Source: Nonlabens sp. Hel1_33_55 (GTDB lineage Bacteria; Bacteroidota; Bacteroidia; Flavobacteriales; Flavobacteriaceae). From it: a DNA stretch of 64,000 nt. The DNA lies in contig NZ_LT627735.1 in assembly GCF_900101765.1 (NCBI RefSeq), positions 1,302,001-1,366,000 of the forward strand, written 5' to 3'. The notes under the pieces were generated by a model. That model did not search any database. It was not told the origin of the DNA and saw only the letters and a list, made by a program, of their open reading frames with translations. The position numbers were made by a program, and so were the translations under genes. Positions 42,294-51,289 of the stretch are shown in pieces (the first letter of the stretch is position 1; each line of letters starts with the position of its first letter).

Positions 42294-45212
42294 TTACTGA
42301 ATAATGGAATCGTAGATGATTTGCTGGATATTGGTCCTGATATTTTCCTTGATGATGAATCTGTTGCCAGCATCTGGATATACTCTATTTGATAGAAATA
42401 CATAAACCAATTCTGCTTCAGGATCTGCCCAAACAAATGTTCCAGTGAATCCGCTATGACCAAAACTGCTATCGCTGGTACAATTACAAGTGTTTCCCAC
42501 TTTATCAAGAGATGGTTTGTCAAAACCTACACCGCGACGCACCTCGTCATCTGCAAAATATCTTTTGTTGAATTTATCGAAAGTGTCTTCATTAAAATAT
42601 GTTTTCCCACCATAGCTTCCTTTTTGCATGTACATCTGCATCATCTTAGCGACATCGTTTGCATTCGAGAAAAGACCTGCGTGACCACCTATGCCTCCTT
42701 GCATGGCAGCGCCTTGATCATGAACATATCCCTGAATCTGCTGCCTGCGGAATAACGTGTCATTCTCAGTAGGCACAACCTGATTTTTAGGTAAATGCTT
42801 TAAGGGTAAGTAATGCGTGTGATCCATTCCCATGGATTGATAGAAATGATTCTGTGTAAGTTCGTTCAGATCTTTACTGTAGTAATTCTCTAAATAGTCC
42901 TTGATCATATAATACGGCAGATCGCTGTATTTATAAATACGCTTCTCTAATAAATCACTTGTTGCGATTCTATCTAGAATAGTGTCGTTGATAATAGATC
43001 TTGCATAAAAATGATCTGCTACTTCAACAGGGTAAAGCCTGCTCTTACTTTTCGAATAAAATTCTTCCAGTGGTGTGGAATCCAATGTATCTAACGTATA
43101 AACATAAAACGGAATCCATGGTTTCAGGCGACCGTAATGCGATAGCATTTCCTTTAATGTAATACCTGATTTGTTGGTATTTGAAAATCGAGCATCCCAT
43201 TGGCCAATCGGCGCATTCAAATCTAGAACGTTGCGCTCTTCTAATTCCATGACAAGCGGTAGAGTAGCTAAAATTTTGGTGACAGATGCCAAGTCATACA
43301 CATCTGTAGAAGCTACGGGATCATCTTTCCCGTAAGTCTGACCTCCATAGGTTTTATCAAATATGACTTTACCTTTTCTGGCAACCAATATTTGCATTCC
43401 TGGAGCACCTTTATTCTCAATAGTAAACTGGGCAACACTATCGATCTTGTTTAAAATAGAGGACCGCATGCCAACACTGGATGGAGTTGCACCATAGGAC
43501 AATCTTTTAATGCCTTTAAGTTCAAGACCATCACCAACCTTAAAATCACCAGAACTAACTGGTAATCTACCCTGCATGCCTCTACCTCCAAAAATCATTT
43601 GCGCGCTCAATTCCTGGCTCCAGTCACTATTTTGGTAAGACATGATCAACGCTTCCATAGACGGAATTGCCTTGACCTGATCCAGCATATACGGCCTTAC
43701 AAATAAATCAACTATCACATCGTGTGACTTGCTGATTTCCTTAAGCCAGGAAATTTCCTTACTAGTGAGCTTGTAAGATGTCCACGGATTGGTATTGCTG
43801 CGATGAGCGCCAACTATTACCGTATTGTAATCAGATAAATTACGCATCAGTGTTTTGATATCATTACCTCTAACTTCATCTACGGTAGCGTACTTGTTAA
43901 GCTGATTCAAAAAGGCATCACCACTATCATCACCTAAATGTACGTAGGCGATTTTTTTGGTTTCAAGATTTTTGATAGGTAGTAGTTCCTTATCATTTCT
44001 CAAAAGTGTAATAGCTTGCTCCATGGCGGCCTCATAAACGACATCATCCATTTCAGTATTCAGATCGCTTACCAGGTCTGCTGTTTCAATAGGTTTATAA
44101 TTGTTTAAACCTACCTGGTATTTTGCCATGAGGATCTTGCGCACGCTATGCTCCAAACGTTCTTGAGTGACTTCTCCTTTTTTAATTGCATCGGCGATTT
44201 TGTTGATGGCTGTAGGTATGTCTTCAGAAATAAGTAACACATCATTACCAGCTTTAAAAGCTGCTAGGTCAATATCTCCAGGCTTGCTAAAGTTGCTGGC
44301 GCCTTTCATATTAAGTGCGTCTGTGAAAATGAGCCCTTGAAAGTTGAGTTGCTTTTTAAGTAGATCAGTAACAACTTTTTTGCTGATGCTTGTTGGATAA
44401 CCATCACGTGGTTCCAAGCTAGGAATATTGAGATGTGCCACCATCACGCTCGCTAGTCCGTGATCGATAAGTCTTCTATATGGATAAAGCTCCACACTAT
44501 CTATGCGCGCCGCAGTGAAACCTACTGTAGGCAAGGTTTTGTGGCTATCCTGATCAGTATCTCCATGTCCGGGAAAGTGTTTTGCACAGGCCCGTGTTCC
44601 CGTACTCTGCATTCCTTTCATGAACGCATAGGATTTTTGGGTAACATTTTCCATGTCCTCGCCAAAACTTCTGTTTCCAATTATAGGGTTATCAGGATTG
44701 GTATTAATATCTACATCTGGTGCAAAATTGATGTGAACACCTAGTCGTTTACAGTGCTCACCAATCTGTCTCCCAACTTCATAGCTACTCGTTGACGTCC
44801 TGTTGGCGCCCAGCGTCATATTCCATGGGAAGGCATAAACGCTGTCTAACCTCATGGCAAGACCCCATTCTGCATCCATCGCTATCATCATAGGCGTTTT
44901 TGATGACGCCTGTAATTCATTAGTCAAATGTGCTTGTTGCATTGGTCCACCTTTAGAAAAGATGACTCCACCTATGTGATGTTTCTTGACTAGATTACGC
45001 ACCTTATTGACATGCGCTTTTTCTTTATTTGAGAAAAGGTCCACCATAAAAAGCTGACCTATTTTCTCCTTTTGGTTCAGGGATTTATAGACGCTGTCCA
45101 CCCAAGTTTTTTGGGCTTCCTTATCAATAGTCTCTAATGGATTTGTGGATTGTTGGGAGTACGCTTTCGCGAAAGCGAACACACATAACAACCCTATTAT
45201 ATTCTTCATCAT
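42294..45212 (-). CDS. GH3 hydrolase fused to a serine hydrolase (beta-lactamase-like)
   Basis: A 972-residue exported protein. After a signal peptide (CVFAFAKAYSQ, encoded over the palindrome) comes a GH3 N-terminal barrel with the NagZ-type catalytic segment KHFPGHGDTDQDSHK and DALNMKGA; then a GH3 C-like domain; then, from about residue 600, a penicillin-binding/beta-lactamase-like domain with SVTK as the SxxK motif. The fusion suggests coupled removal of N-acetylglucosamine and cleavage or binding of peptide in periplasmic muropeptides. ATG 45212 (or 45209) is chosen at the signal peptide; the TTG-type start 45248 is rejected. Confidence 0.9.
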   Translation of the reverse strand: MMKNIIGLLCVFAFAKAYSQQSTNPLETIDKEAQKTWVDSVYKSLNQKEKIGQLFMVDLFSNKEKAHVNKVRNLVKKHHIGGVIFSKGGPMQQAHLTNELQASSKTPMMIAMDAEWGLAMRLDSVYAFPWNMTLGANRTSTSSYEVGRQIGEHCKRLGVHINFAPDVDINTNPDNPIIGNRSFGEDMENVTQKSYAFMKGMQSTGTRACAKHFPGHGDTDQDSHKTLPTVGFTAARIDSVELYPYRRLIDHGLASVMVAHLNIPSLEPRDGYPTSISKKVVTDLLKKQLNFQGLIFTDALNMKGASNFSKPGDIDLAAFKAGNDVLLISEDIPTAINKIADAIKKGEVTQERLEHSVRKILMAKYQVGLNNYKPIETADLVSDLNTEMDDVVYEAAMEQAITLLRNDKELLPIKNLETKKIAYVHLGDDSGDAFLNQLNKYATVDEVRGNDIKTLMRNLSDYNTVIVGAHRSNTNPWTSYKLTSKEISWLKEISKSHDVIVDLFVRPYMLDQVKAIPSMEALIMSYQNSDWSQELSAQMIFGGRGMQGRLPVSSGDFKVGDGLELKGIKRLSYGATPSSVGMRSSILNKIDSVAQFTIENKGAPGMQILVARKGKVIFDKTYGGQTYGKDDPVASTDVYDLASVTKILATLPLVMELEERNVLDLNAPIGQWDARFSNTNKSGITLKEMLSHYGRLKPWIPFYVYTLDTLDSTPLEEFYSKSKSRLYPVEVADHFYARSIINDTILDRIATSDLLEKRIYKYSDLPYYMIKDYLENYYSKDLNELTQNHFYQSMGMDHTHYLPLKHLPKNQVVPTENDTLFRRQQIQGYVHDQGAAMQGGIGGHAGLFSNANDVAKMMQMYMQKGSYGGKTYFNEDTFDKFNKRYFADDEVRRGVGFDKPSLDKVGNTCNCTSDSSFGHSGFTGTFVWADPEAELVYVFLSNRVYPDAGNRFIIKENIRTNIQQIIYDSIIQ
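45162..45177. repeat. 16-bp palindrome, copy 12 (in a signal peptide)
   Basis: Exact CGCTTTCGCGAAAGCG, read on the - strand as AFAKA at the end of the GH3 fusion signal peptide. Confidence 0.95.
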
Positions 45213-45344
45213 AATCTTCAAAAACGGCTTGTCTGCAAGGGAAATCAAGAATCGTTCCCGTATGGAAATATAGCAATATTGCAGGGCAACCGCTAGAAGA
45301 TAATCCTAAAAATAAAGATGGTTATAAACGAAATTATGAACGGT

Positions 45345-45827
45345 TTAAAAGAATCTGGAGTGCCAACTCTCAGAAGCCGGAACTTCCCAAAACTCTTTGT
45401 ACTCACCTACATTTTGAACTAGATTATTGAAAACAATAGTATTTGGAGAAACTGATTTGGCTTTAGCCATTTTTCTGAAGTCTGCTAGATCTTTGTAGGC
45501 AACATAAGGTCCATTTTTGAAAGAAACATTCATCTTATCCATAAGATCGATATCAAACTCTTTCTCGACGGCCTGAATAAAATGTACGGAAGCATCAATA
45601 GAACAGCCAGTTGCTCCAGCTTCTGATTGATCTAATCCCAAAACTATAAACCGATTGTAAGGCAAGTCATAACCTGCTTTCAAATCATTGCCATGTGCCG
45701 TCCACTGTTGCAAAAAAGCATCGAGTTTTGGCTTAAGTATTTCAAGCTCTTCTTCCTTGAAAGGACGATTTGCTTGATAGATCCATACTCTGGATTCGTC
45801 AGGAAGTTCTTGGAAATCTACTAGCAT
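45345..45827 (-). CDS. Conserved flavobacterial protein of unknown function
   Basis: A soluble 160-residue protein (VDFQELPDESRVWIYQANRP; LGLDQSEAGATGCSIDASVHFIQ). As I recall, orthologues are often labelled ABC transporter ATPase, but no Walker A, signature or Walker B motif is present, so that name is not supported. It is followed upstream on the same strand by two small membrane genes. Confidence 0.75.
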   Translation of the reverse strand: MLVDFQELPDESRVWIYQANRPFKEEELEILKPKLDAFLQQWTAHGNDLKAGYDLPYNRFIVLGLDQSEAGATGCSIDASVHFIQAVEKEFDIDLMDKMNVSFKNGPYVAYKDLADFRKMAKAKSVSPNTIVFNNLVQNVGEYKEFWEVPASESWHSRFF

Positions 45828-45835
45828 AACACTTA

Positions 45836-46042
45836 CTATTTAATTTTGGTGACTTTTCTACGAAAAACTAATGCCATACAGGCGCCAAAGAAAAGGCTTG
45901 ACATTAAAATTCTTGGAATACCAACAGTTCCTTCATCATGATATTCCCATGGACCCATTAATAAACCATATAGCAAACCACAAGTAAGACCTATAACTAA
46001 AAGACTTCTCAATGAGCGTTTTTCAACTACAGTTTTCATCAC
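45836..46042 (-). CDS. Small membrane protein
   Basis: A 68-residue protein with two hydrophobic helices (about 13-29 and 44-60) and basic ends, so probably an inner-membrane hairpin. Family not recognised. Its start overlaps the previous gene's stop by 4 nt (ATGA), which supports it as a real gene. Confidence 0.65.
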   Translation of the reverse strand: MMKTVVEKRSLRSLLVIGLTCGLLYGLLMGPWEYHDEGTVGIPRILMSSLFFGACMALVFRRKVTKIK

Positions 46043-46266
46043 TTACTCTTATTAGTAAACGTCAAAAAGAAATATGAAGTTAAGAACAGACCTATGAAAA
46101 AAAGTAAAGCATGGAGAAAATATGAAGCAACATCATAGGGTTCTCCTTCTGTAACGTACATTATATATTTGAATAATGCCGTGCTTAAAAGCGCGGTTAA
46201 TCCAGACCAAATTAAACGGATTTTTAAGGATGCTCTAGTTTCTTTAGTTGCGAAAATACCCATCAA
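46039..46266 (-). CDS. Small membrane protein
   Basis: A 75-residue protein with two hydrophobic helices (about 16-36 and 48-70). Overlaps the next gene by 4 nt and starts 8 nt after the Fe-S protein gene, so it belongs to the same leftward operon. Family not recognised. Confidence 0.65.
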   Translation of the reverse strand: MMGIFATKETRASLKIRLIWSGLTALLSTALFKYIMYVTEGEPYDVASYFLHALLFFIGLFLTSYFFLTFTNKSK

Positions 46267-46274
46267 TCGTATTT

Positions 46275-47066
46275 TTATAAATCCTCAGCATTTGCTATCA
46301 TCTCTGCCACGTCAAGTACTTCGACCTTATCTTCCTGATTGGTAGCTTTGATACCATCGCTCATCATGGTATTACAGAATGGACAAGCAGCAACGATAAC
46401 TTCAGCGCCTGTTTCCAGTGCTTCTTCGGTGCGCTCAATATTGATGTCCTTCTTACCTTCTTCTGGCTCTTTGAACATTTGTGCTCCACCAGCACCGCAA
46501 CATAAGCCATTACGCTTGCTGCGCTTCATTTCTACTAGAGCTGCATCTAGTTTCTCAATAAGATCTCTAGGCGCTTCATAAATTTCGTTTGCTCTACCCA
46601 AATAACATGGATCGTGATAGGTAATTTTCTTACCCTTGAATTTCCCACCTTCAATAGTTAATCTACCTGTAGCGATTAAATCTTTTAGGAATGACGTGTG
46701 GTGAATTACTTCATAATTACCACCCAATTCTGGATATTCATTCTTGAGTGTGTTGAAACAATGCGGGCAAGCAGTTACAATTCTTTTGATCTCATAACCA
46801 TTCAAGACCTCGATATTCATCATGGCCTGCATTTGGAACAAGAACTCGTTCCCAGCACGTTTTGCAGGATCACCGGTACAACTTTCTTCTGCTCCTAACA
46901 CTGCAAACTCAACGCCTGCCTTGTTCAAAAGCTTTACAAAAGCTTTGGTTATTTTTTTGGAACGGTCATCAAAACTACCGCTACAACCTACCCAGAATAA
47001 TACTTCTGGCTGCTTGTTTTGTGCGATAAACTCTGCTACCGTTGGAACTTTTATTGCTTCACTCAT
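46275..47066 (-). CDS. CCG-domain Fe-S oxidoreductase subunit (HdrB/GlpC-like)
   Basis: A 263-residue cytoplasmic protein with two cysteine-rich CCG domains: CTGDPAKR...ACPHCFNTL and HDPCYLGR...CCGAGGAQMF...CPFCNTMM. These bind unusual iron-sulfur clusters in heterodisulfide-reductase-type or glycerol/glycolate/lactate oxidoreductases. Its partner is probably the membrane Fe-S protein at 47652-49022 on the same strand. The electron donor and acceptor are unknown. Confidence 0.9.
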   Translation of the reverse strand: MSEAIKVPTVAEFIAQNKQPEVLFWVGCSGSFDDRSKKITKAFVKLLNKAGVEFAVLGAEESCTGDPAKRAGNEFLFQMQAMMNIEVLNGYEIKRIVTACPHCFNTLKNEYPELGGNYEVIHHTSFLKDLIATGRLTIEGGKFKGKKITYHDPCYLGRANEIYEAPRDLIEKLDAALVEMKRSKRNGLCCGAGGAQMFKEPEEGKKDINIERTEEALETGAEVIVAACPFCNTMMSDGIKATNQEDKVEVLDVAEMIANAEDL

Positions 47067-47154
47067 GTCTTCTAATTCGGAATTATAAATTGTGAATTCA
47101 GGGCTTTGACTACTCTCTACCGCTGTTTATTTATTACAATTTGTATGGTCGTTA

Positions 47155-47215
47155 CGCTTTCGCACTTCGACTTTGTTCAGTGTGAACTTCTTTGTCGCAG
47201 AGCTCCTAGAAAGCG
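47155..47215. repeat. Palindrome copy split by a 45-bp structured insertion
   Basis: CGCTTTCGC (47155-47163) and GAAAGCG (47209-47215) are the two halves of the 16-bp palindrome, separated by 45 bp. The insert holds nested complementary arms: CGAC/GTCG (47168-47171 with 47194-47197) and GTTCA/TGAAC (47175-47179 with 47183-47187). Its core resembles the TTCGACTnnGnTCAGTGTGA-type repeat common in flavobacterial intergenic DNA. It sits between the HAD gene and the Fe-S protein gene. Confidence 0.65.
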
Positions 47216-47217
47216 AA

Positions 47218-47652
47218 CTATTTATGGTTCTTGAACACTTCTATCGTCACTTCCTTCTCCACAAGATGCGTGAACTCACCTGTATAGCGCGTTGCTCTAA
47301 CCATGTGATTATCAATCCAGTGATAGTTACCGCCACGAGGTTTACCCATCAATAGGCTGTGGTATTTGAAACCGTGCTTCTTAAGCCATTTTTCGGTTAC
47401 ATCTCTATGTTCCTCTGTTCTAGAGGTGAAGAAACAAATTACATGCCCTTCATCAAACCACTCGTTAAGCGTTTGCAAGGCATCTGGAAACGGCTCACAA
47501 GTTCCCATACGCTCTGGCTCTTCATTAGGCACATCTTCTGTAATGGTACCGTCAATGTCGATTAGGTAATTCTTTATGCCTTCTGGCAATACAGGACTAA
47601 TTAATGATCCATCCTCTGCTTTTGCTTCTATGTATTCGTTTTCTTCTTTCAT
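47218..47652 (-). CDS. HAD-family phosphatase
   Basis: A 144-residue HAD-like protein with the nucleophile motif LIDIDGTIT, ICFFTSRTEEHR as motif II and a later acidic motif in GNYHWIDNH. Small substrate phosphatase activity is expected; similar genes are sometimes mislabelled phosphoheptose isomerase. The start at 47652 overlaps the upstream membrane Fe-S gene by one base (taATG), so it is translationally linked to that redox gene. Confidence 0.82.
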   Translation of the reverse strand: MKEENEYIEAKAEDGSLISPVLPEGIKNYLIDIDGTITEDVPNEEPERMGTCEPFPDALQTLNEWFDEGHVICFFTSRTEEHRDVTEKWLKKHGFKYHSLLMGKPRGGNYHWIDNHMVRATRYTGEFTHLVEKEVTIEVFKNHK

Positions 47653-49022
47653 TAAATTTCGTTTGCCCAGTTTAATCGGTCTTGTTGGTTGTATGGCCAT
47701 GGCGCACCATTGTTTTCAATGTTGCTCATGGTTGCGTTTAATTCATTTGGTGCAGCACTATTTTCAAGCACTAGATATCTTCTCATTTCCATGATGATAC
47801 TCAATGGATCGATACCTATAGGACAAGCTTCTACACAGGCGTTACAGGTAGTACATGCCCAAAGCTCTTCTGGTAGAATGTAATCGTTCAACAGCTTTTT
47901 GCCATCATCCTTCCACTCACCTTCTTTATTGATCACGCTGCCTACATCTTCCAGACGGTCACGTGTGTCCATCATGATCTTACGTGGACTTAGCTTTTTA
48001 CCTGTAATATTTGCTGGACATTCTGCGGTACAACGTCCACATTCTGTACAGGTGTATGCGTTGAGCAGTTGTACTTGATTGAGGTCAAAAATATCGCTAG
48101 CTCCAAGAGAAGCGGGCATCTCATCTACAGCTCCTTCCGCTGGTGTGGCAAAAGGGTCTGCGTTGGGATCCATCATCAATTTGACTTCTGCTGTGACGGC
48201 TTCCATGTTTGTGAATTGACCTTTAGGTGTCAGTTTTGCCAACCATACGTTAGGGAACGCCAGCATGATATGTAAATGCTTAGACCAGTATAGGTAGTTC
48301 AAGAAAATTAAAATCCCGACAATATGTAACCACCAACAAGCGCGTTCTATGATGAATAATGTTTCAAGACTAAGTCCAGAATACCAAGGCGTCATCCAGC
48401 TACTTATAGGAAAACTGCCTGTCACCATCTTCCCATGAACGTAGTGCATCGCTGCCTCACTTGTGAATGTACCATCAAGTACACCATTTTGAATGGCAAG
48501 ATCTGTAGCGTTCATCGTTAGGAACAATCCCATTAGAACAACTTCAAAATATAAAATGTAATTAGCATCGTTTTTAGGCCAGCCCTTTAGCTCTCTAGCA
48601 AGAAACCTACGGATGTTCATGATATTCCTGCGAACCAGAAATGCGATCACGCTTACTAATACCAAAAATGCTAAGATCTCGAAAGTCGCTATTAAAAAGT
48701 CGTAAACACCGCCCAAGAAAGGAGCAAATATTCTATGCTGTCCCGTCAATCCATCAATGATGATTTCAAGAACCTCAATGTTGATGATGACAAAACCAAC
48801 GTACACGATAATATGAAGAAAACCTGCAATAGGTCTACGAACCATTTTTGATTGACCTAGCGCAATTTTGGCCATTTGCGCCCAGCGCTCTGGTTGGCGA
48901 TCTGTTCGATCTACTTTCTTACCCAACTTTATGTTACGAATCATCTTACGGATGTTCATCGCAAAAAAGCCAACCATTCCAATCAATAGAATAGCAAAAA
49001 TGATATTAGGTAGGTACTGCAT
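47652..49022 (-). CDS. Membrane-anchored 4Fe-4S oxidoreductase subunit
   Basis: A 456-residue protein. The N-terminal half has about five membrane helices (NarI/HdrE-like, with histidines that could hold heme). The C-terminal part has two 4Fe-4S motifs, CTECGRCTAECP and CTTCNACVEACP. It likely shuttles electrons between the quinone pool and the CCG-domain partner at 46275-47066. The HAD gene intervenes but the order is operon-like. It is 3 nt downstream of the MCE gene. Confidence 0.9.
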   Translation of the reverse strand: MQYLPNIIFAILLIGMVGFFAMNIRKMIRNIKLGKKVDRTDRQPERWAQMAKIALGQSKMVRRPIAGFLHIIVYVGFVIINIEVLEIIIDGLTGQHRIFAPFLGGVYDFLIATFEILAFLVLVSVIAFLVRRNIMNIRRFLARELKGWPKNDANYILYFEVVLMGLFLTMNATDLAIQNGVLDGTFTSEAAMHYVHGKMVTGSFPISSWMTPWYSGLSLETLFIIERACWWLHIVGILIFLNYLYWSKHLHIMLAFPNVWLAKLTPKGQFTNMEAVTAEVKLMMDPNADPFATPAEGAVDEMPASLGASDIFDLNQVQLLNAYTCTECGRCTAECPANITGKKLSPRKIMMDTRDRLEDVGSVINKEGEWKDDGKKLLNDYILPEELWACTTCNACVEACPIGIDPLSIIMEMRRYLVLENSAAPNELNATMSNIENNGAPWPYNQQDRLNWANEI

Positions 49023-49025
49023 GAA

Positions 49026-49979
49026 TTATAGCTTTCGGTCGTCTGGTTCCTCGTATTCCCTGTTCTTTTTACCAAAAACGGAAATATTGATATAACGGGT
49101 TGGATTTAATTTAATGTCTTGAAGCAGCATTTCTGCCTGGCGTGTTGCACGCTCCAGGTTAGTATACAACCTATCATCAGTCATAAGTTTCCCTAAGGTG
49201 CCTTCACCTTCCGCAACGTCGTCCAATAAACTATTGAACTTACCTACCGTCACTTCAAGATCTTTTACTACACTCGCAATCTGAACTTGTGCTAACGTAT
49301 CTGAAATCTTCGCAAAGTTAGCTGTGGTTTTATTCAAGTTCTTTATGGTGCTTGATAACTCCTGATCATTATTCACGAGGAATTTATTAGCATTAGATGA
49401 TAACCCTTGAACCTGAACTAGCGTTTTGTTCAATTCTTCAAGACTTTGAACGATTGCTTTTCTTGTATTTGGATTTAATGTTTTATTTACTGCATTGAGA
49501 ACACTATCTGCACTAACCACCATGTTTTCAATCTTATCCTTTAGTGGTAGGAATTCATCCAAGATTTGCCCTTCAATACCACTATCAGTAGTGGACGGCA
49601 ATGTATCGCCTGGTCTTGCTAGACGTCCATCAGACTCAAAGTTGGGTATAATAGCAAGCGCCTTTCCACCTATAAGCCCAGTACTATAAACAGTAGCCGT
49701 ACTTTCTTTTGAGAAGTTGAATTTCTCATCTACGTGGAACTTTACAAGTAATCGTCCACGTGAATCCAAAAAGTCGATATCATCAATATTACCTACAATC
49801 AAACCGTTGATCGTCACTGGTGCCGATTTTGTCAAGCCTTCCACATTATTATAGACGGCGTAAAAAGACCGGTCTGCCTTTAAAAGGTTGCGCCCGTTAA
49901 GAAACGAGTAACCAAAAATAAACAGTGCTATCGCAGCAACTGTAAGTAGTCCAACCTTTATTTCTTTAGAAAATTTCAT
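49026..49979 (-). CDS. MCE/MlaD-domain lipid-transport protein
   Basis: A 317-residue protein with one N-terminal membrane helix (VGLLTVAAIALFIFGYSFL), an MCE domain (about 35-115: FYAVYNNVEGLTKSAPVTING, GLIGGKALAI) and a long C-terminal helical/coiled-coil stretch. MCE proteins form periplasmic channels moving lipids between membranes; the ABC partners are not adjacent. It is the first gene of the leftward run that continues with the Fe-S proteins. Confidence 0.92.
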   Translation of the reverse strand: MKFSKEIKVGLLTVAAIALFIFGYSFLNGRNLLKADRSFYAVYNNVEGLTKSAPVTINGLIVGNIDDIDFLDSRGRLLVKFHVDEKFNFSKESTATVYSTGLIGGKALAIIPNFESDGRLARPGDTLPSTTDSGIEGQILDEFLPLKDKIENMVVSADSVLNAVNKTLNPNTRKAIVQSLEELNKTLVQVQGLSSNANKFLVNNDQELSSTIKNLNKTTANFAKISDTLAQVQIASVVKDLEVTVGKFNSLLDDVAEGEGTLGKLMTDDRLYTNLERATRQAEMLLQDIKLNPTRYINISVFGKKNREYEEPDDRKL

Positions 49980-49995
49980 TGCATAGCAGTTTCAA

Positions 49996-50003
49996 CAAAT
50001 GTA
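49996..50003 (-). promoter_or_regulatory. Candidate -7 box of the MCE gene
   Basis: The - strand reads TACATTTG (TAnnTTTG), 16 nt before the ATG. No clear -33 element. Confidence 0.35.
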
Positions 50004-50051
50004 AATATAAGACTTGCCTATATATTAGGACTAACAATTAATTAGCAGTTG

Positions 50052-51146
50052 TTACAACCTGCGTCGGGTTCCGTTTTCAATAATTACAATGAATGCCGTC
50101 TTGTAGCCTTTGCTTATAGCTTGTTCCCTAAGCTCACTAGCTTTTTTTAAAGAGCTGGTCTCTCCCGTAAAATATCGATAAATGTCACCTTCTTTTTCCT
50201 TAGAAATTGATGGCAGCTTTTTGAAGTTATTCGATTTAGGAGCCAGTGATTTACTGCTCGCTGCAATCTGTACTTTGTAAACTGCGCTAGAATTTGAAGG
50301 AATAGGGTCAACAGCTACTGCAGATGTCGATGACGAACCATCTGAAACATCAGAAATGTTGATGTCTCTATTTTGCTTGTAGGACATGATTCCGTCGTAA
50401 ATAGATTCTGCTACAGATTGTTGACCATCGCCACTAGTAAGGTATTTGCGCTCGCTGTTATTCGTAATAAAACCTAATTCTACTAATACACTAGGCATGT
50501 ACGTTTCTCTCAATACCAAGAATACGTTTTGCTTCACACCACGATTGGTACGGCGCACCTTACTGGCAAAATTATTCTGTATTTGCGCTGCAAGATCAAT
50601 ACTATCTTCCATATTGATCTCTTGAGTAAGGACACTTGTCGCATATGAAGATGGATCGTTGGGATCAAAACCGTTATAGTTTTCTTCATAATTGTCTTCC
50701 AACAAGATCACACTGTTTTCCTTCATTACCACGTCAAGATTTTCAGTGCTACGTCTTAGACCTAAAACCCAGGTCTCGTTCCCGTTAGCCTGTTCTTTAT
50801 GAAAACCGTTACAGTGAATAGAAACAAACAAATCGGCATCTGCTTTGTTGGCGACCTTGGCGCGATCCGCCAGCTCGATAAATACATCTGATTTTCTAGT
50901 ATAAAGAACTTCAATATCGCTGTGTTGCTCCAGTTTTTTACCAATTGCAAGCATCACTTTGAGAGCAACATCCTTCTCGTTGACACCTGCGTGCGTGTAT
51001 CCAGGATCCTTTCCGCCATGTCCAGCATCCAGCACCACCTTAAACTTTCGGTTGGGTGGATCCGTCTCAAGACTGTTGATCGCACTAGCAAAAAGTACCA
51101 ATGGCGCAGTTAATAAAGCAATAAAGAGATAAATTTTCGTTTTCAT
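50052..51146 (-). CDS. N-acetylmuramoyl-L-alanine amidase with SPOR-like C terminus
   Basis: A 364-residue exported amidase_3. The zinc site comes from LDAGHGGKDPG, the Glu in NEKDVALKV and SIHCNGF, with the catalytic Glu in VLVELGFITN. The C-terminal about 75 residues (YKVQIAASSKSLAP, YRYFTGETSSLKKASELRE) look like a SPOR-type glycan-binding domain. It cuts stem peptides from septal murein in cell separation. ATG 51146 gives a proper signal peptide; the TTG at 51167 is not needed. Confidence 0.93.
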   Translation of the reverse strand: MKTKIYLFIALLTAPLVLFASAINSLETDPPNRKFKVVLDAGHGGKDPGYTHAGVNEKDVALKVMLAIGKKLEQHSDIEVLYTRKSDVFIELADRAKVANKADADLFVSIHCNGFHKEQANGNETWVLGLRRSTENLDVVMKENSVILLEDNYEENYNGFDPNDPSSYATSVLTQEINMEDSIDLAAQIQNNFASKVRRTNRGVKQNVFLVLRETYMPSVLVELGFITNNSERKYLTSGDGQQSVAESIYDGIMSYKQNRDINISDVSDGSSSTSAVAVDPIPSNSSAVYKVQIAASSKSLAPKSNNFKKLPSISKEKEGDIYRYFTGETSSLKKASELREQAISKGYKTAFIVIIENGTRRRL

Positions 51147-51184
51147 AAAGTACCTAATCGGTTGCAAGAGGATTGTTTTTAGTT

Positions 51185-51200
51185 CGCTTTCGCGAAAGCG
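51185..51200. repeat. 16-bp palindrome, copy 13 (intergenic)
   Basis: Exact CGCTTTCGCGAAAGCG in the divergent gap between the amidase gene and the LptD-like gene. Confidence 0.95.
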
Positions 51201-51232
51201 TAATTATCAAATAAACCCTTGGAAATTATATG

Positions 51233-51240
51233 TAGTTTTG
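51233..51240 (+). promoter_or_regulatory. -7 box of the lptD-like gene
   Basis: TAGTTTTG fits TAnnTTTG and lies 49 nt before the TTG start. No good -33 TTG at the right spacing. Confidence 0.35.
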
Positions 51241-51289
51241 ACTTTTCAAAAACCAGACCAATTCCTTAACGAATATACCCTAGTATAGA

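Noticed and set aside
45345..45827. ABC transporter ATPase label for this gene
   Set aside because: No Walker A, signature or Walker B motif is present in the 160 residues.
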